This document shows, in pieces, positions 1-8,960 of a DNA stretch of 64,000 bases. The stretch is taken from the NCBI GenBank assembly GCA_007922195.1, contig ML682005.1:31908881-31972880 (forward strand). Reading direction: 5' to 3'. Positions within the stretch are counted from its first letter, which is position 1, and each line of letters opens with the position of its first letter. A program made the position numbers and the translations under genes. The notes beneath the pieces are model-generated. The model searched no databases. It was not told the DNA's origin and worked only from the letters and a program-made list of their open reading frames with translations. Source of the stretch: Podocnemis expansa. Its lineage: Eukaryota > Chordata > Testudines > Podocnemididae.

Positions 1-200
1 TGGTGTATAGATTCCTCCAAGGGTGGGAAGGAACATTGTGATCATCTAGTTTCACCTCCTATATATCCCAGGTTATAGAACTTCCCTAAAATAATTTCTA
101 GAGCATCTATCTTGGAAAATCATCCATTTTTCTTTTAAAATTGCTGATGATATCAGTCAGTCTTGAATTCTGGGAGCAGAGAGTTATGGAACGTCTAAAT
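1..200 (-). repeat. CR1-like LINE fragment
   Basis: The first 120 or so bases read like the reverse complement of a CR1 3' region: a 'gaaggaacattgtgatcatc' phrase is followed by 'agttycacctcct' and an 'acttccctaaaataattt' phrase. These are common in reptilian CR1 copies read on the opposite strand. No open frame survives. The upstream end lies outside the window and the inner end is only approximate. The assignment rests on recognised phrases, not on an alignment. Confidence 0.6.
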
Positions 201-1211
201 GCTGGTATTTCCAAGCTGCGTACCACCCTGTGTTATGTTGGCTGCAGGAATTCCATTGAGGAAAGTCAGCATGGAGGTTAGACCACAGCAGAACATAGCT
301 AATTATTTTTTTAATTTTAAACTTTCAGAAGATTAATATTAAATGTGTACAATTTCAAGCAATAAAGTTTGAGGAGGTATAAGAATCTTGGAAATCATCT
401 TTTGGACTGAAACATTTGTGCACCCTTTTTTCTCCACTGATGTTTCTATCTGTTGCTTTTAATATGTATACTAGAAGTATCCAAAGCCCTCTGTGGCACA
501 GGTGATCAGTGGCTGAGGGAGGAACACTGAATTCAGATCCAAAAGAGTCCTGTCACCATCCTTCACCCCCTCAACTCTACAAGAAATGCACGCAAAAATT
601 AAATTAATAGAAACTGAGACTCTATTTGCTTTGGTGTGACACTTCTCTATACTATGGCACCACCTTTAAGATGGTGAGGCTTGCAGGAACAGTGTGCTTT
701 GAAGGCCACTCCAGCAGAGTCATGCTGCCAGAGGAGCTGGAGCAGAGTAGGCAACCTGGAACAGTTAATGTGGAGGAAAGAGGACTTCTTTGTAAAGGGG
801 ACTGGCCTCTGGGCAGAGCCGAAGGGATCTATGCACTTTGGGAAGTTCTGTGACACTGTGTTTCAAACTGTTGCTCTTTGATGGAACAGTCTGTTGGAAA
901 GGAAATGGGGGGAGGCACAAGACATTTGTCTGCCTCTCGCAAGCTCATCCTATGGAGTTTTTGCATAAAAGTTGTCAGTCTGACCCTAAAATTTTAAATG
1001 CTTTGAGCAGTTGAGGCAAGTATGTGTGTGTTTGCGCATGTGCATGCGTGTGTGTGTATGTATAACGTGAGGATGGGTGGATGAAATATTGAGGGCTTGT
1101 GAAGGGTGAAATGAAGGAGACCTCAGGGTATTTGTGTGGAATTTTACTCTGTACATTGTCAGTTCTACTACTTACGCCATATAGCACAAATTTCTTAAAT
1201 TTCCATTGTAA
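201..1211. other. Unassigned DNA with a GT microsatellite
   Basis: No gene is recognised. The short open frames around 626-881 overlap each other on both strands and show no known motif. An imperfect GT/GC purine-pyrimidine repeat lies at about 1021-1062. The stretch ends directly at the target duplication of the Gypsy element. Confidence 0.5.
1021..1062. repeat. Imperfect (GT)n microsatellite
   Basis: Alternating purine-pyrimidine tract dominated by GT with GCAT interruptions. Ordinary interrupted microsatellite. Confidence 0.75.
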
Positions 1212-1216
1212 TCTCC

Positions 1217-1892
1217 TGTGATGGGATGGACCCGCCCCACACTCAGGCAGGCCTATATACCCTAAGGAAGGGGGAAGCCCCGCCCCTTAGGCCCTGCTGG
1301 GCATGCTCGAACTGCCGCCCAGGCATAAAAGGCTGCAGTTCCCCTCAGTCAGGGGCGGACCAGCAGAGGAAGCAGACACGTGGTGGAGGCTCCTACCCAA
1401 GGACTGGTTCGGCCCCCGCCTTAAAGGGGCTTGCCATTGATAGGCCAAGGACGCTGACTACCGGGCACACCGTCGAGCGAGGTGTACTCCGCCATGAGGA
1501 CCCCGGGGCCCAGGCCAAAGACTTGGGGAAACCGGACGGATACGGGGAACCGAAGGGGGGGACACCGGCAACGACCCAGGTAGGAAGCAGCCCAGGGCAG
1601 TGCCCAGTGGTGTGAGCCATGGTATTGCCGTGGTCTCAGTCGGCACGTTGCGGCATGGATCCCCGCCAGCTGGACCAGGAGCTATGGTAACCCCAGGGCC
1701 CTGGGCTGGGGTTCAGTGGAGTGGGTGGGCCTGAATCCTCCTACCTGGGCACGCCCTACCCTGGATTGAAGGGCCTCTGAATGCTGACTCTAGCCATAAG
1801 GCCATGCTGCCCTGAATTAAAGGGCCGTGTTTGGGGCTCAAACCAGGTTTTTCCCTGTGTTTGAGCGAGCGGGGGCAGCATACCCCGTGACA
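1217..1892 (+). repeat. 5' LTR of the Gmr1-like element
   Basis: It begins TGTGATGGG and ends CCGTGACA, with canonical TG and CA ends, and matches 6384-7094. A TATA-like box CATAAAAG lies at 1324-1331. Near the end (about 1750-1825) there are two copies of a unit starting CCCTGGATTGAAGGGCC; the 3' LTR has three. An open frame of 129 codons (1226-1615) spans the LTR but begins upstream of the TATA-like box, so I do not treat it as a gene. Confidence 0.92.
1324..1331 (+). promoter_or_regulatory. TATA-like box in the 5' LTR
   Basis: CATAAAAG, about 108 bases into the LTR, is identical in the 3' LTR. Two related LTRs also carry A/T-rich TATAAAAG-type boxes (about 38972 and 60774). The position fits a U3 promoter; the transcription start is not determined. 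Confidence 0.5.
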
Positions 1893-1894
1893 GG

Positions 1895-1911
1895 TGGTGG
1901 AGAATGTGGGC
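1895..1911 (+). other. Candidate primer-binding site
   Basis: TGGTGGAGAATGTGGGC starts two bases after the 5' LTR. The leading TGG matches the complement of a tRNA CCA end, as expected for an LTR-element primer site. I cannot say which tRNA it would pair with. Confidence 0.5.
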
Positions 1912-2029
1912 ACGTGATCAGACTCTGGGACAGCAGTCTTAGGAAAAGGAAACAGTCTGAGGGGTTTCCCTTCGGCGTTAAATTTGTTGTGTTTGTTTTG
2001 TACTTTTAAACTCCTCCCCCAACTCAGCA

Positions 2030-3130
2030 ATGGATACGGATAAGGTTCTGTAATGGTTGTTGGAAAACCAGCAGCAACAACAACAGCAGCAGCAGTATAC
2101 ACAACTACTCCAACAGATGGCAGCCCAACAACAGGCTCAAGCATCCTGGCAGCAAGACCAAATGCAGCAGTTCATGAGGGAGTTGGCCACCCAACACCAA
2201 GGTCACCAGGGGAGACTGGTCCAACAAATGGGGGCTGCGTTAAAGCCCCCTACCACCATGAGCCCTGGTGTCAGGGCTCCCGTGGCAGGGGTGGATCAGG
2301 CTAGCCTGCCACTGTGACTGATGAAGATGGGCCTGGGAGATGATCCAGAAGCCTTTCTAGTGACCTTGGAGCGGGTTGCCACCGCAGCACTGTGGGCACC
2401 CGAACATTGGGCCATCTTGCTGGCACTGTATTTAACTGGACCAGCACAGCTATCTTATCGTAACTTGGACCCCCGGGATGCCCTAGTATATGCCAAGTTC
2501 AAGAAGGCAATTCTAGACCAGACCGGGGTAGATTCCGATACCTACTGACAGCGATTGCGGGGTACCCGGTACCTGCCCAACACCCATCCTAGGGCAATGG
2601 CCCAAAGGATCAAAGAGGACTGCTGACAGTGGCTGGAGCCTGAAAAATGGTCGGGACCCAAGGTTGCGGAGCTTGTGGCCTTAGAACAATTCATGCAAGA
2701 GCTCCCGGGTGGGACTAAGGAGTGGGTACAGAGACACCACCCAAAGCTCTTGGCAGAGACCGTCTCCCTGGTGGAGGACTATTCGGCAGCAGAAGCAATG
2801 GGGCCCCATCACCTGGGAGAGCCCGGTGCCCACAAAGTGGAAAGTAAAAGAGGGCTGGGCTCACTCAGAGCAAGGACAGGGGAACCATCTTGGGGCCCTC
2901 CGATCCCCCTCTGCCCGAGTCACCCCAAACTGGCGGGAGGACCCCGGAGACCCTGGGCAGAAGCGACGGGAAACCGCCGGATGGATTCGGCCCCACCCGC
3001 AGGAGGTGACCAGCAGGGGAATGATTGGAATCGGTGTTGGGAGTGCGGAGAAGAGGGTCATTATCGCCGAGAGTGTCCTTATATGGAGTGTGAGTATGCG
3101 CAGGTGTGTGCAGTGGGCCACCGGGCCAGA
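2030..3130 (+). pseudogene. Decayed gag of the Gmr1-like element (capsid, CCHC knuckle)
   Basis: An ATG at 2030 opens a frame that continues, through nonsense codons, into protease. The N-terminal part is a glutamine-rich, probably helical segment (about 2060-2220), then a capsid region. The capsid C-terminal half (about 2530-2810) closely resembles the SCAN domain of vertebrate zinc-finger proteins (phrases WLEPEKW, VALEQFMQELPGGTKEWVQ, HHPKLLAETV). A knuckle C-x2-C-x4-H-x4-C lies at 3035-3076 and would bind RNA during packaging. In-frame stops at 2051, 2315, 2546 and 2624 make it non-functional. Gag would form the cytoplasmic particle of the retrotransposon. The SCAN relationship is published knowledge for this clade; the match here is by eye. 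Confidence 0.85.
2530..2810 (+). other. SCAN-like capsid C-terminal domain
   Basis: The translated stretch shows the order of SCAN landmarks: an arginine-rich start, HPRA, a cysteine followed by WLEPE, a leucine-rich LVALEQFMQELP core, W-V-x-x-H-H-P and a final acidic helix. In host genes the SCAN domain mediates dimerisation of C2H2 zinc-finger proteins, and it is thought to derive from the capsid of Gmr1-like elements. Stops at 2546 and 2624 interrupt this copy. No zinc-finger array follows, so it is the element's own capsid and not a SCAN-ZNF host gene. Confidence 0.8.
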
Positions 3131-3145
3131 AAGCGCACCCCGCCC

Positions 3146-3757
3146 CCAAAACTCATTATCCCAGTGCGGATTGAGCAGACTCAAGACCTCGCCCTCATAG
3201 ATTTGGGGTGCAGTCAGACGCTTATCCGGGAGGGACTGATACCGGGTCTGGAGGTGTCAGGCCTGACCATACAACTCCAGTGCATACATGGGGATACCCA
3301 CCCCTACCCGACTGCCTGAGTGCGCTTGGGAGTGGGTCAATGGATGGCAAGACTCCAGGTGGACGTGGTCCCAGGTCTGGTGTATCCCATGGTGTTGGGC
3401 CGTGACTGGTCCAAATTTGATACGGTCATGCGAGGTGACGGCCCGGACACCTTGAGTGTATCAGCAGCGAACGTCCTTGACGCAAGCCTGCTGGGGAGTA
3501 CTGGGCCAACTGAGCCGGGTGAAGAGGAGCCGGGGCCCTCGGACGAGTCCCAGACCCCTAGTAGACCACCAGGTGCAACCCTGGAGAAGGCACAGGGTGA
3601 GCTAGAGAAAGATGGGGACTTCCTCCAGGACCAACGTGAAGACCCCACGCTAAAACATGCCTGGGACCCGGCCACCAACCCGGACTTGGAGCCACCCAAC
3701 AACCTCCCTCAGCCTTGGGGGCCCCCCTTTGAGATATGGAAGGATCGGCTGTACTGA
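3146..3757 (+). pseudogene. Retropepsin-like protease and pol linker
   Basis: The segment continues in the gag frame. The phrase LALIDLGCSQTLI at about 3191-3229 matches the active-site region of a retroviral-type aspartic protease. The middle residue of the catalytic triplet is leucine (D-L-G at 3200-3208) where serine or threonine is normal, so the enzyme is probably inactive. The flap and C-terminal phrase VYPMVLGRDW follows after a stop at 3317-3319. An acidic, proline-rich linker runs to the next stop at 3755-3757. Gag, protease and the start of integrase share one frame. Confidence 0.8.
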
Positions 3758-4870
3758 ATGGCGTATGAGCCCCAGACGCAGGAGATTATTTATCAGCTCC
3801 TGGTACCATGGCGTCTCCGGCGGGACCTCCTGCATTTAGCCCGCGATATCCCCTGGGCCGGGCACTTGGGTCAGGAAAAGACCCTCCAACGAGTGGGTCA
3901 ATGGTTTTATTGGCTGGGGCTCCATAGGGAAGTGAGAGACACTCCTGCCCAGAGTGTCAATGGACTGGGCCTGCAGGGGTACCAAGGGCCCCCCTTATTC
4001 TTATGCCAGTAGTGGGGGTTCTGTTTGAACATATGGGCATGGACCTTGTGGGTCCGCTAGAAGAAGCCAGACTAAAAACCACTTCATTCTAGTCATAGTA
4101 GATTACGCTACCAGGTATCCAGAGGCTGTACCCCTACGGACAGCGACTGCATCAAACATTTCTACAGAATTGTTAAAAGTTTTTTCTAGGGTCAGGATAC
4201 CGAAAGAGATACTAACTGACCAGGTTACGAACGTTTCCTCGAAGTTGATAGGCGAGCTGTGTCGCCTGATGGGGATTAGGACCATCAGAACCGCCATGTA
4301 CCACCCACAAACTGACGGGCTGGTGGAGAGGTTCAATGGCACCTTGAAGTCCATGCTCTGCAAATTCGTGCAGGAAGACCCCCGGCATTGGGACGCGGTG
4401 CTGCTGGCCCTCCTCTTCGCCATATGGGAAGTCCCCCAAGCCTCCATGGGGCTCTCTCCTTTTGAATTACTTTACGGGCGAAGGCCTAGGGGTATATTGG
4501 ACCTCCTGAAAGAGGATTGGGAGACACAAGAGACCCGGGTCCAGGGTACCATACATTATATAATCAAACTACGGGAACGACTGTAGACCCTGGGAGCCTT
4601 CGCCCAAGAAAACTTAAAACAAGCCCAAGGAATTCAGACGTGACGATATGATCAAGGTACAAAGGTCTGGGTGTTTCAACCAGGGGACAGGGTACTGCTC
4701 CTGTTACCTCTAGCGAGTCCAAACTGCTGGCCAAATGGCAGGGCCCATTTGAAGTAACCCGGCAAATCAGCCCAGTGGATTATAAGATCAGAACACCGGG
4801 ATGTAGGAAGGAAGTTCGCATCTATCACATTAATTTATTGAAGAAGTGGATGGGAAGGGAGGCCATGTGG
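3758..4870 (+). pseudogene. Integrase of the Gmr1-like element, frameshifted
   Basis: The order is an HHCC-type zinc finger (HLARDIPWAGHLG near 3833, then a CPEC pair near 3951 in another frame), a catalytic core and a GPY/F module (KWQGPFEV near 4732). Core acidic residues are visible as Asp at 4042-4044, Asp at 4218-4220 and Glu at 4326-4328. The last two are separated by exactly 35 residues, the D-D(35)E spacing of retroviral-type integrases. Frame changes near 3940 and 4070-4170 and a TAG at 4584-4586 break the frame. It lies upstream of RT, which is the key feature of this element. Its role would be insertion of the cDNA, leaving the 5-bp duplication seen at the ends. Confidence 0.88.
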
Positions 4871-6388
4871 ATAGCCCCACCTACCCCGGAACCTGAACTC
4901 GGTCCCTCAGCCAAAGAAGCCTGCGACACTATGCTGCCAGCAGTGGGAGAAGGACTGAATCCCAAACAGAAAGGAAAATTACAAGAACTTCTAGACCGGT
5001 TCCCGGATGTCCTGTCCATATACCCAGGGAGGACCCCGCTGGGAAGCCATCATATTGCTACGCTGGCTGGACAGAGGATCAGGGACAACCCCCGACCCCT
5101 CCCGCGGAAAATGTGGCTTGCAGTTAAGCAAGAATTAGAAAGCATGTTAGAGATGGGGGTGGTGGAGGAGTCCAAGAGTGAATGGTGTAGCTCCATCGTC
5201 CTAGTACCCAAGCCGGATGGTAGCCTATGTTTTTGTATAGACTTCTGGAAAGCTAATGCGGTGTCCAGATTTGATGCATACCCAATACTCTGGGTGGACG
5301 AATTGTTAGAAAGACTGGGCACGGCGCAGTACCTTTCAACGCTAGACTTAACTAAAGGGTATTGGCAAATTCCCCTTACACCCACGTCGTGCCCGAAGAT
5401 GGCCTTCTCTACGCCATTCGGATTCTTTCAGTTTGTCACCATGCCCTTCGGATTACATGGAGCAGCTGCTACCTTCCAGAGACTAATGAATAAAGTGCTA
5501 CAACCCCATGATGCCTACGCAGCAGCATATATAGATGATATCGTAATATATAGTAGCAGCTGGGAAGAACATCTAAAACATCTCGACCGCATATTGGTGG
5601 CCCTCAGAGAAGCCCGCCTGACGGTTAAGCCCGGTAAGTGCCACATGGGACAGAGAGAAGTGACCTACCTCAGATACGTAGTGGGAGGGGTTACGCTACG
5701 GCCATTAATCGGTAAGATCCAGGCCCTGTCTGATACACCGCAACCGAGGACCAAAAGGCAGGTGCGCCAATTCTTGGGTCTGGTGAGTTACTACCGCCAC
5801 TTCGTGCCGGACTTTGCAACCATCGCGGCCCCCCTGTCTGACCTAACTAAGAGCTCCGCCCCCAGGAAAGTCCGATGGACAGACCAAACGGAAGAGGCAT
5901 TCCAGGCACTAAAACGCAGCTTGATGCGAGAACCGGTACTTGTACATCCAGATTTTAATAAGGACTTTATATTACAGACGGACGCCTCAGAAGTGGGCCT
6001 GGGGGAGATACTCTTGCAGGAAGTTGAGGGAGAAGAGCACCCCATACTATATACAAGCAGGAAATTATTCCCTTGTGAGACACGATACTTGACCATTGAA
6101 AAGGAGGCCTTGGCAGCAAAATGGGCCATAGATATGCTCCGATATTACCTTCTGGGGTCTACCTTCATGTTAGTGACTGACCACGCACCCCTAAAATGGC
6201 TGCAATCCATGAAGGACACGAACCCTTGGCTGATGCGGTGGTACCTGGCCCTCCAGCCATATAACTTCAAAGTGACTCACCGACCGGGTAAGAAACACGC
6301 TAACGCAGACTTCTTTTCCAGGTTGGGGGAAGAAGGAGATAGAGAGACTACCCCTGTAAGGCCCATCATAAAGGGGGGGGGGGTGTGA
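4775..6388 (+). CDS. Reverse transcriptase and RNase H of the Gmr1-like element
   Basis: An open frame of 537 codons. The first 50 or so codons are the integrase tail (GPY/F region), followed by RT. RT landmarks include LDLTKGYWQIPL, FVTMPFGLHGAAATFQRLM and the catalytic YIDD box at 5528-5539. RNase H follows with LQTDASEVGLGEILLQ near 5975, an IEKEALA helix near 6098 and VTDHAPLKW near 6175. The frame closes inside the 3' LTR edge. It would copy the element RNA into cDNA in cytoplasmic particles. Some positions look mutated, for example CFCIDFWKAN in the region where arginine is usual. It is probably only a fragment of a former gag-pol frame, since everything upstream is broken. Confidence 0.92.
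   Translation: MDYKIRTPGCRKEVRIYHINLLKKWMGREAMWIAPPTPEPELGPSAKEACDTMLPAVGEGLNPKQKGKLQELLDRFPDVLSIYPGRTPLGSHHIATLAGQRIRDNPRPLPRKMWLAVKQELESMLEMGVVEESKSEWCSSIVLVPKPDGSLCFCIDFWKANAVSRFDAYPILWVDELLERLGTAQYLSTLDLTKGYWQIPLTPTSCPKMAFSTPFGFFQFVTMPFGLHGAAATFQRLMNKVLQPHDAYAAAYIDDIVIYSSSWEEHLKHLDRILVALREARLTVKPGKCHMGQREVTYLRYVVGGVTLRPLIGKIQALSDTPQPRTKRQVRQFLGLVSYYRHFVPDFATIAAPLSDLTKSSAPRKVRWTDQTEEAFQALKRSLMREPVLVHPDFNKDFILQTDASEVGLGEILLQEVEGEEHPILYTSRKLFPCETRYLTIEKEALAAKWAIDMLRYYLLGSTFMLVTDHAPLKWLQSMKDTNPWLMRWYLALQPYNFKVTHRPGKKHANADFFSRLGEEGDRETTPVRPIIKGGGV
6370..6383 (+). other. Polypurine tract
   Basis: AAA followed by a run of eleven G ends immediately before the TGTGATGGG start of the 3' LTR. This is the expected plus-strand primer position for an LTR retrotransposon. 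Confidence 0.85.
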
Positions 6389-7094
6389 TGGGGTGGACCC
6401 GCCCCGCACTCAAGCAGGCCTGTATACCCTAAGGAAGGGGGAAACCCCGCCTCTTAGGCCCTGCTGGGCATGCTCGAACTGCCGCCCAGGCATAAAAGGC
6501 TGCAGTTCCCCTCAGTCAGGGGCGGACCAGCAGAGGAAGCAGACGCGTGGTGGAGGCTCCTACCCAAGGACTGGTTCAGCCCCCGCCTTAAAGGGGCTCG
6601 CCATTGATAGGCCAAGGACGCTGACTACCAGGCATGCCGTCGAGCGAAGTGTACTCTGCCGTGAGGACCCCGGGGCCCAGGCCAAAGACTTGGCGACACC
6701 AGACGGATCCGGGGAACCAAAGGGGGGTGGGGACACCGGCAACGAACCGGGGCAGTGCCCAGTGGTGTGAGCCGTGGTATTGCCGAGGTCTCAGTGCGTT
6801 GCGGCACGGATCCCTGCCGACTGGACCAGGAGCTACAGTAACCCCAGGGCCCTGGGCTGGGGTTCAGTGGAGCAGGTGGGCCTGAACCCCCCCTACCTGG
6901 GCACGCCCTGCCCTGGATTGAAGGGCCTTGACCGCTGACTCTGGCCATTGGGCCACACTGCCCTGGATTGAAGGGCTTCTGAGTGCTGATTCTGGCTATA
7001 AGGCCATTCTGCCCTGAATTAAAGGGCCATGTTTGGGGCTCAAACCATGTTTTTCCCTGTGTTTGGGTGAGCAGGGGCAGCATACCCCGCGATA
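6384..7094 (+). repeat. 3' LTR of the Gmr1-like element
   Basis: It begins TGTGATGGG and ends CCGCGATA where the 5' LTR has CCGTGACA, so the terminal CA has mutated. The target duplication TCTCC follows at 7095-7099. It is 35 bases longer than the 5' LTR. The main gain is a third copy of the CCCTGGATTGAAGGG unit at about 6905-7030, partly offset by a short deletion near 6747. Confidence 0.92.
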
Positions 7095-7099
7095 TCTCC

Positions 7100-7360
7100 T
7101 GTTTGAGGAGATACACAATTTTCTTTTGTATTTCAGTGTTTCATGCTGGACCTTTTTTAAAAAAGTTTTTTTTTTCTTTTTCTTTTTAAGCTATGAGCAA
7201 ACTTTTTTTTTTTTTGGTGGCTATTTTAGACTGGCAAGTGCAAGGAAAATGCAGTTTCTCCATTAAAAAAATATTTTGAACCCCTCTGGGCCTTTCTATT
7301 CATGTAATTTAAAAATGTAACTTAAAGTTTGATGTCTTGTTCTGAAGAAAATAGGATGAA
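7100..7360. other. T-rich DNA downstream of the Gypsy element
   Basis: T-rich stretches at about 7157-7185 and 7203-7216 and no recognisable gene. Confidence 0.4.
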
Positions 7361-7524
7361 ATTCAATAAAGACAAATTTAACATACTCCACCTAGGAAGG
7401 AACAACCACTTGCACACATACACAGACAATGGGAAATGACTGTCTAAGTAGTAGTACTGTAGAAGTGATGTGGGAGCCACAGTGGATCACAGGCTAAATA
7501 TGTGTGAACAGTTTAACTGTTGCC

Positions 7525-7564
<40 letters not shown>

Positions 7565-7780
7565 CGTGTATCATTTTGGGATGTTCTGGCCAAAGTGTTG
7601 TAAGCAAAAAAAATTCTTTTACTCTACTCTACTGTGATCAGGCCTCAACTGGAATATTATGCCCAGTTCTGAGCACCACACTTCAGAAAAGATGAGGGCA
7701 AATTGAAGAAAGTCCAAAGAAAAGCAACAAAAATGATTTAAGGTCTAGAAAACATGACCTGTGAAAGAAGACACTAAAAT
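7360..7780 (+). repeat. CR1-like LINE fragment with GA microsatellite
   Basis: Phrases typical of the 3' end of a CR1 frame are visible: 'gtgatcaggcctcaactgga', then a 'gtccagttctg'-like phrase ('gcccagttctgagcaccaca') and 'agaaaagcaacaaaaatgat'. A (GA)n tract at 7527-7562 interrupts it. No frame survives. Confidence 0.65.
7527..7562 (+). repeat. (GA)n microsatellite
   Basis: An almost pure AG dinucleotide run inside a CR1-like fragment. Confidence 0.9.
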
Positions 7781-8882
7781 TTGGATTTCTTTAGGCCTTC
7801 TCTACACTAAAAATTAAGTCAACATATGTCAGTCTTGAGTTTCAATCACTGCTATAATTACAGCAGTGGCTGATGCACACACTGTTCTCCTTGGGTGGGT
7901 GGAGTGCATCCTCACCAGGAGTACTTCCAACAGCCTTAGAGGTAGTGTGGGATCTGAAAGCCCTGTTTCTCATCTCTCAGGCTCCCTGTTTACTGTCTTC
8001 CCTCCCTCCTGGTCATAATGGGAAGGTGCTGGAGATTTCTCTCCTCCCCTTTCTGTGTGGGAGCTGGGGGAATTCATTCACTGTTCTCCACCAGAAAGAC
8101 AGCCATGTGGGTTTCACGGTTCAGGCATTTAATTGATATGGCTGCCAGGATGAGGAGCAGATGGAGAAGGTCCCTGACTTCTGGCCTCAGATCCCTGCCA
8201 GGACTAGGAACCAGCAGCCCTGGCTTCTCAGCTGGGAGCTGGGCAAGAAGTCAGGGAACTTCTCTACCTGCTCCCCACCTGGGCAACCATGTCAATTACC
8301 TGGCTAAGCCACGAATTTAACATACTTCCAGTTCCAATCAGAACTGAGAATGAGCTGCCAGTGCTTGCAGAAGCCCATGATTTCTCCAGTTCTGGCTCAC
8401 AGTTGGGAGCTTGCCTCTGACTTGCCCACATCCTGGCTGAGGTGAGGTCTGTTTCTACGTTTTTCCCCTATTGCTTCACATACAGCCCAAATCTGTCAAT
8501 CTTCAGAACACAGAAGAGTCAGTTTTAGACGACATTGGTCAACTGGTTTTGTGTCTTCTGTTTGTGTTTCTGTTGTTTTTAATGGAGAAACATATTCCAG
8601 AGAAAGTGTGATGGATAATTTAAAAATTAAACAATATCCATACTGTAATGTAAGGTATCCAGCAAGTAGTTTAGGGCAGTATTGTCTTTGCCTGTCAGCT
8701 CTCTGGTCAAACAAAACATGCTTAAGAATTCAGAAAGGGTATGGAGATTTAGTAAGTTAAAAATCTTAGCAGATGCCCACTGCTCATTGCTCAGAGTTTT
8801 CAATCCCTTTTAAATTTACACTACTCAGTAATTATTTTTCCTCAAAACTAACTCACACTTCAACCAATGAAGGCTCCTTAGA
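7781..8882. other. Unassigned DNA
   Basis: A phrase near 7797 ('ggccttctctacactaaaaa') resembles the ends of reptilian DNA-transposon MITEs, but I could not find a matching inverted end. A moderately GC-rich stretch (7900-8300) has overlapping short open frames without motifs. No gene recognised. Confidence 0.4.
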
Positions 8883-8960
8883 TAATAGAATCATAAAGTT
8901 GTAGAACTGGAAGGGACCTTATAAGGTCTTCAGTGTCAATGTAAACACTTTCTGTGTCCT
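8883..8960 (-). repeat. CR1 3' tail, reverse strand
   Basis: 'aatagaatcataaagttgta' followed by 'gaactggaagggacctt' is the reverse complement of the characteristic CR1 3' end with its short ATTCTATGAT-like tail. A strongly 5'-truncated insertion. Confidence 0.75.

Larger units (their letters stand above)
1217..7094 (+). mobile_element. Full-length Gmr1-like Ty3/Gypsy LTR retrotransposon
   Basis: A 5.9-kb element with two LTRs (1217-1892 and 6384-7094) is flanked by a perfect 5-bp target duplication, TCTCC, at 1212-1216 and 7095-7099. Internal order is gag (from about 2030), CCHC knuckle (3035-3076), aspartic protease (about 3150-3420), integrase (about 3758-4870), then reverse transcriptase and RNase H (about 4930-6360), then a purine tract directly before the 3' LTR. 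Integrase upstream of RT is unusual for Ty3/Gypsy and defines the Gmr1-like group known from fish and other deuterostomes. The copy is dead: gag has nonsense codons at 2051, 2315, 2546 and 2624, further stops lie at 3317 and 3755, and the integrase is frameshifted. The RT/RNase H frame is still open over 537 codons. In the first 170 or so bases the LTRs differ by seven substitutions, all transitions, counted by eye. Confidence 0.93.

Noticed and set aside
1226..1615. A 129-codon open frame within the 5' LTR, repeated in the 3' LTR (6393-6770)
   Set aside because: It begins upstream of the TATA-like box, and the two copies were identical at insertion, so its presence in both is not independent evidence of coding. 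A GC-rich sequence also has few stops by chance.
2530..2810. A host SCAN-zinc-finger gene
   Set aside because: The SCAN-like segment lies inside a capsid followed by protease and pol between two LTRs, with no zinc-finger array.
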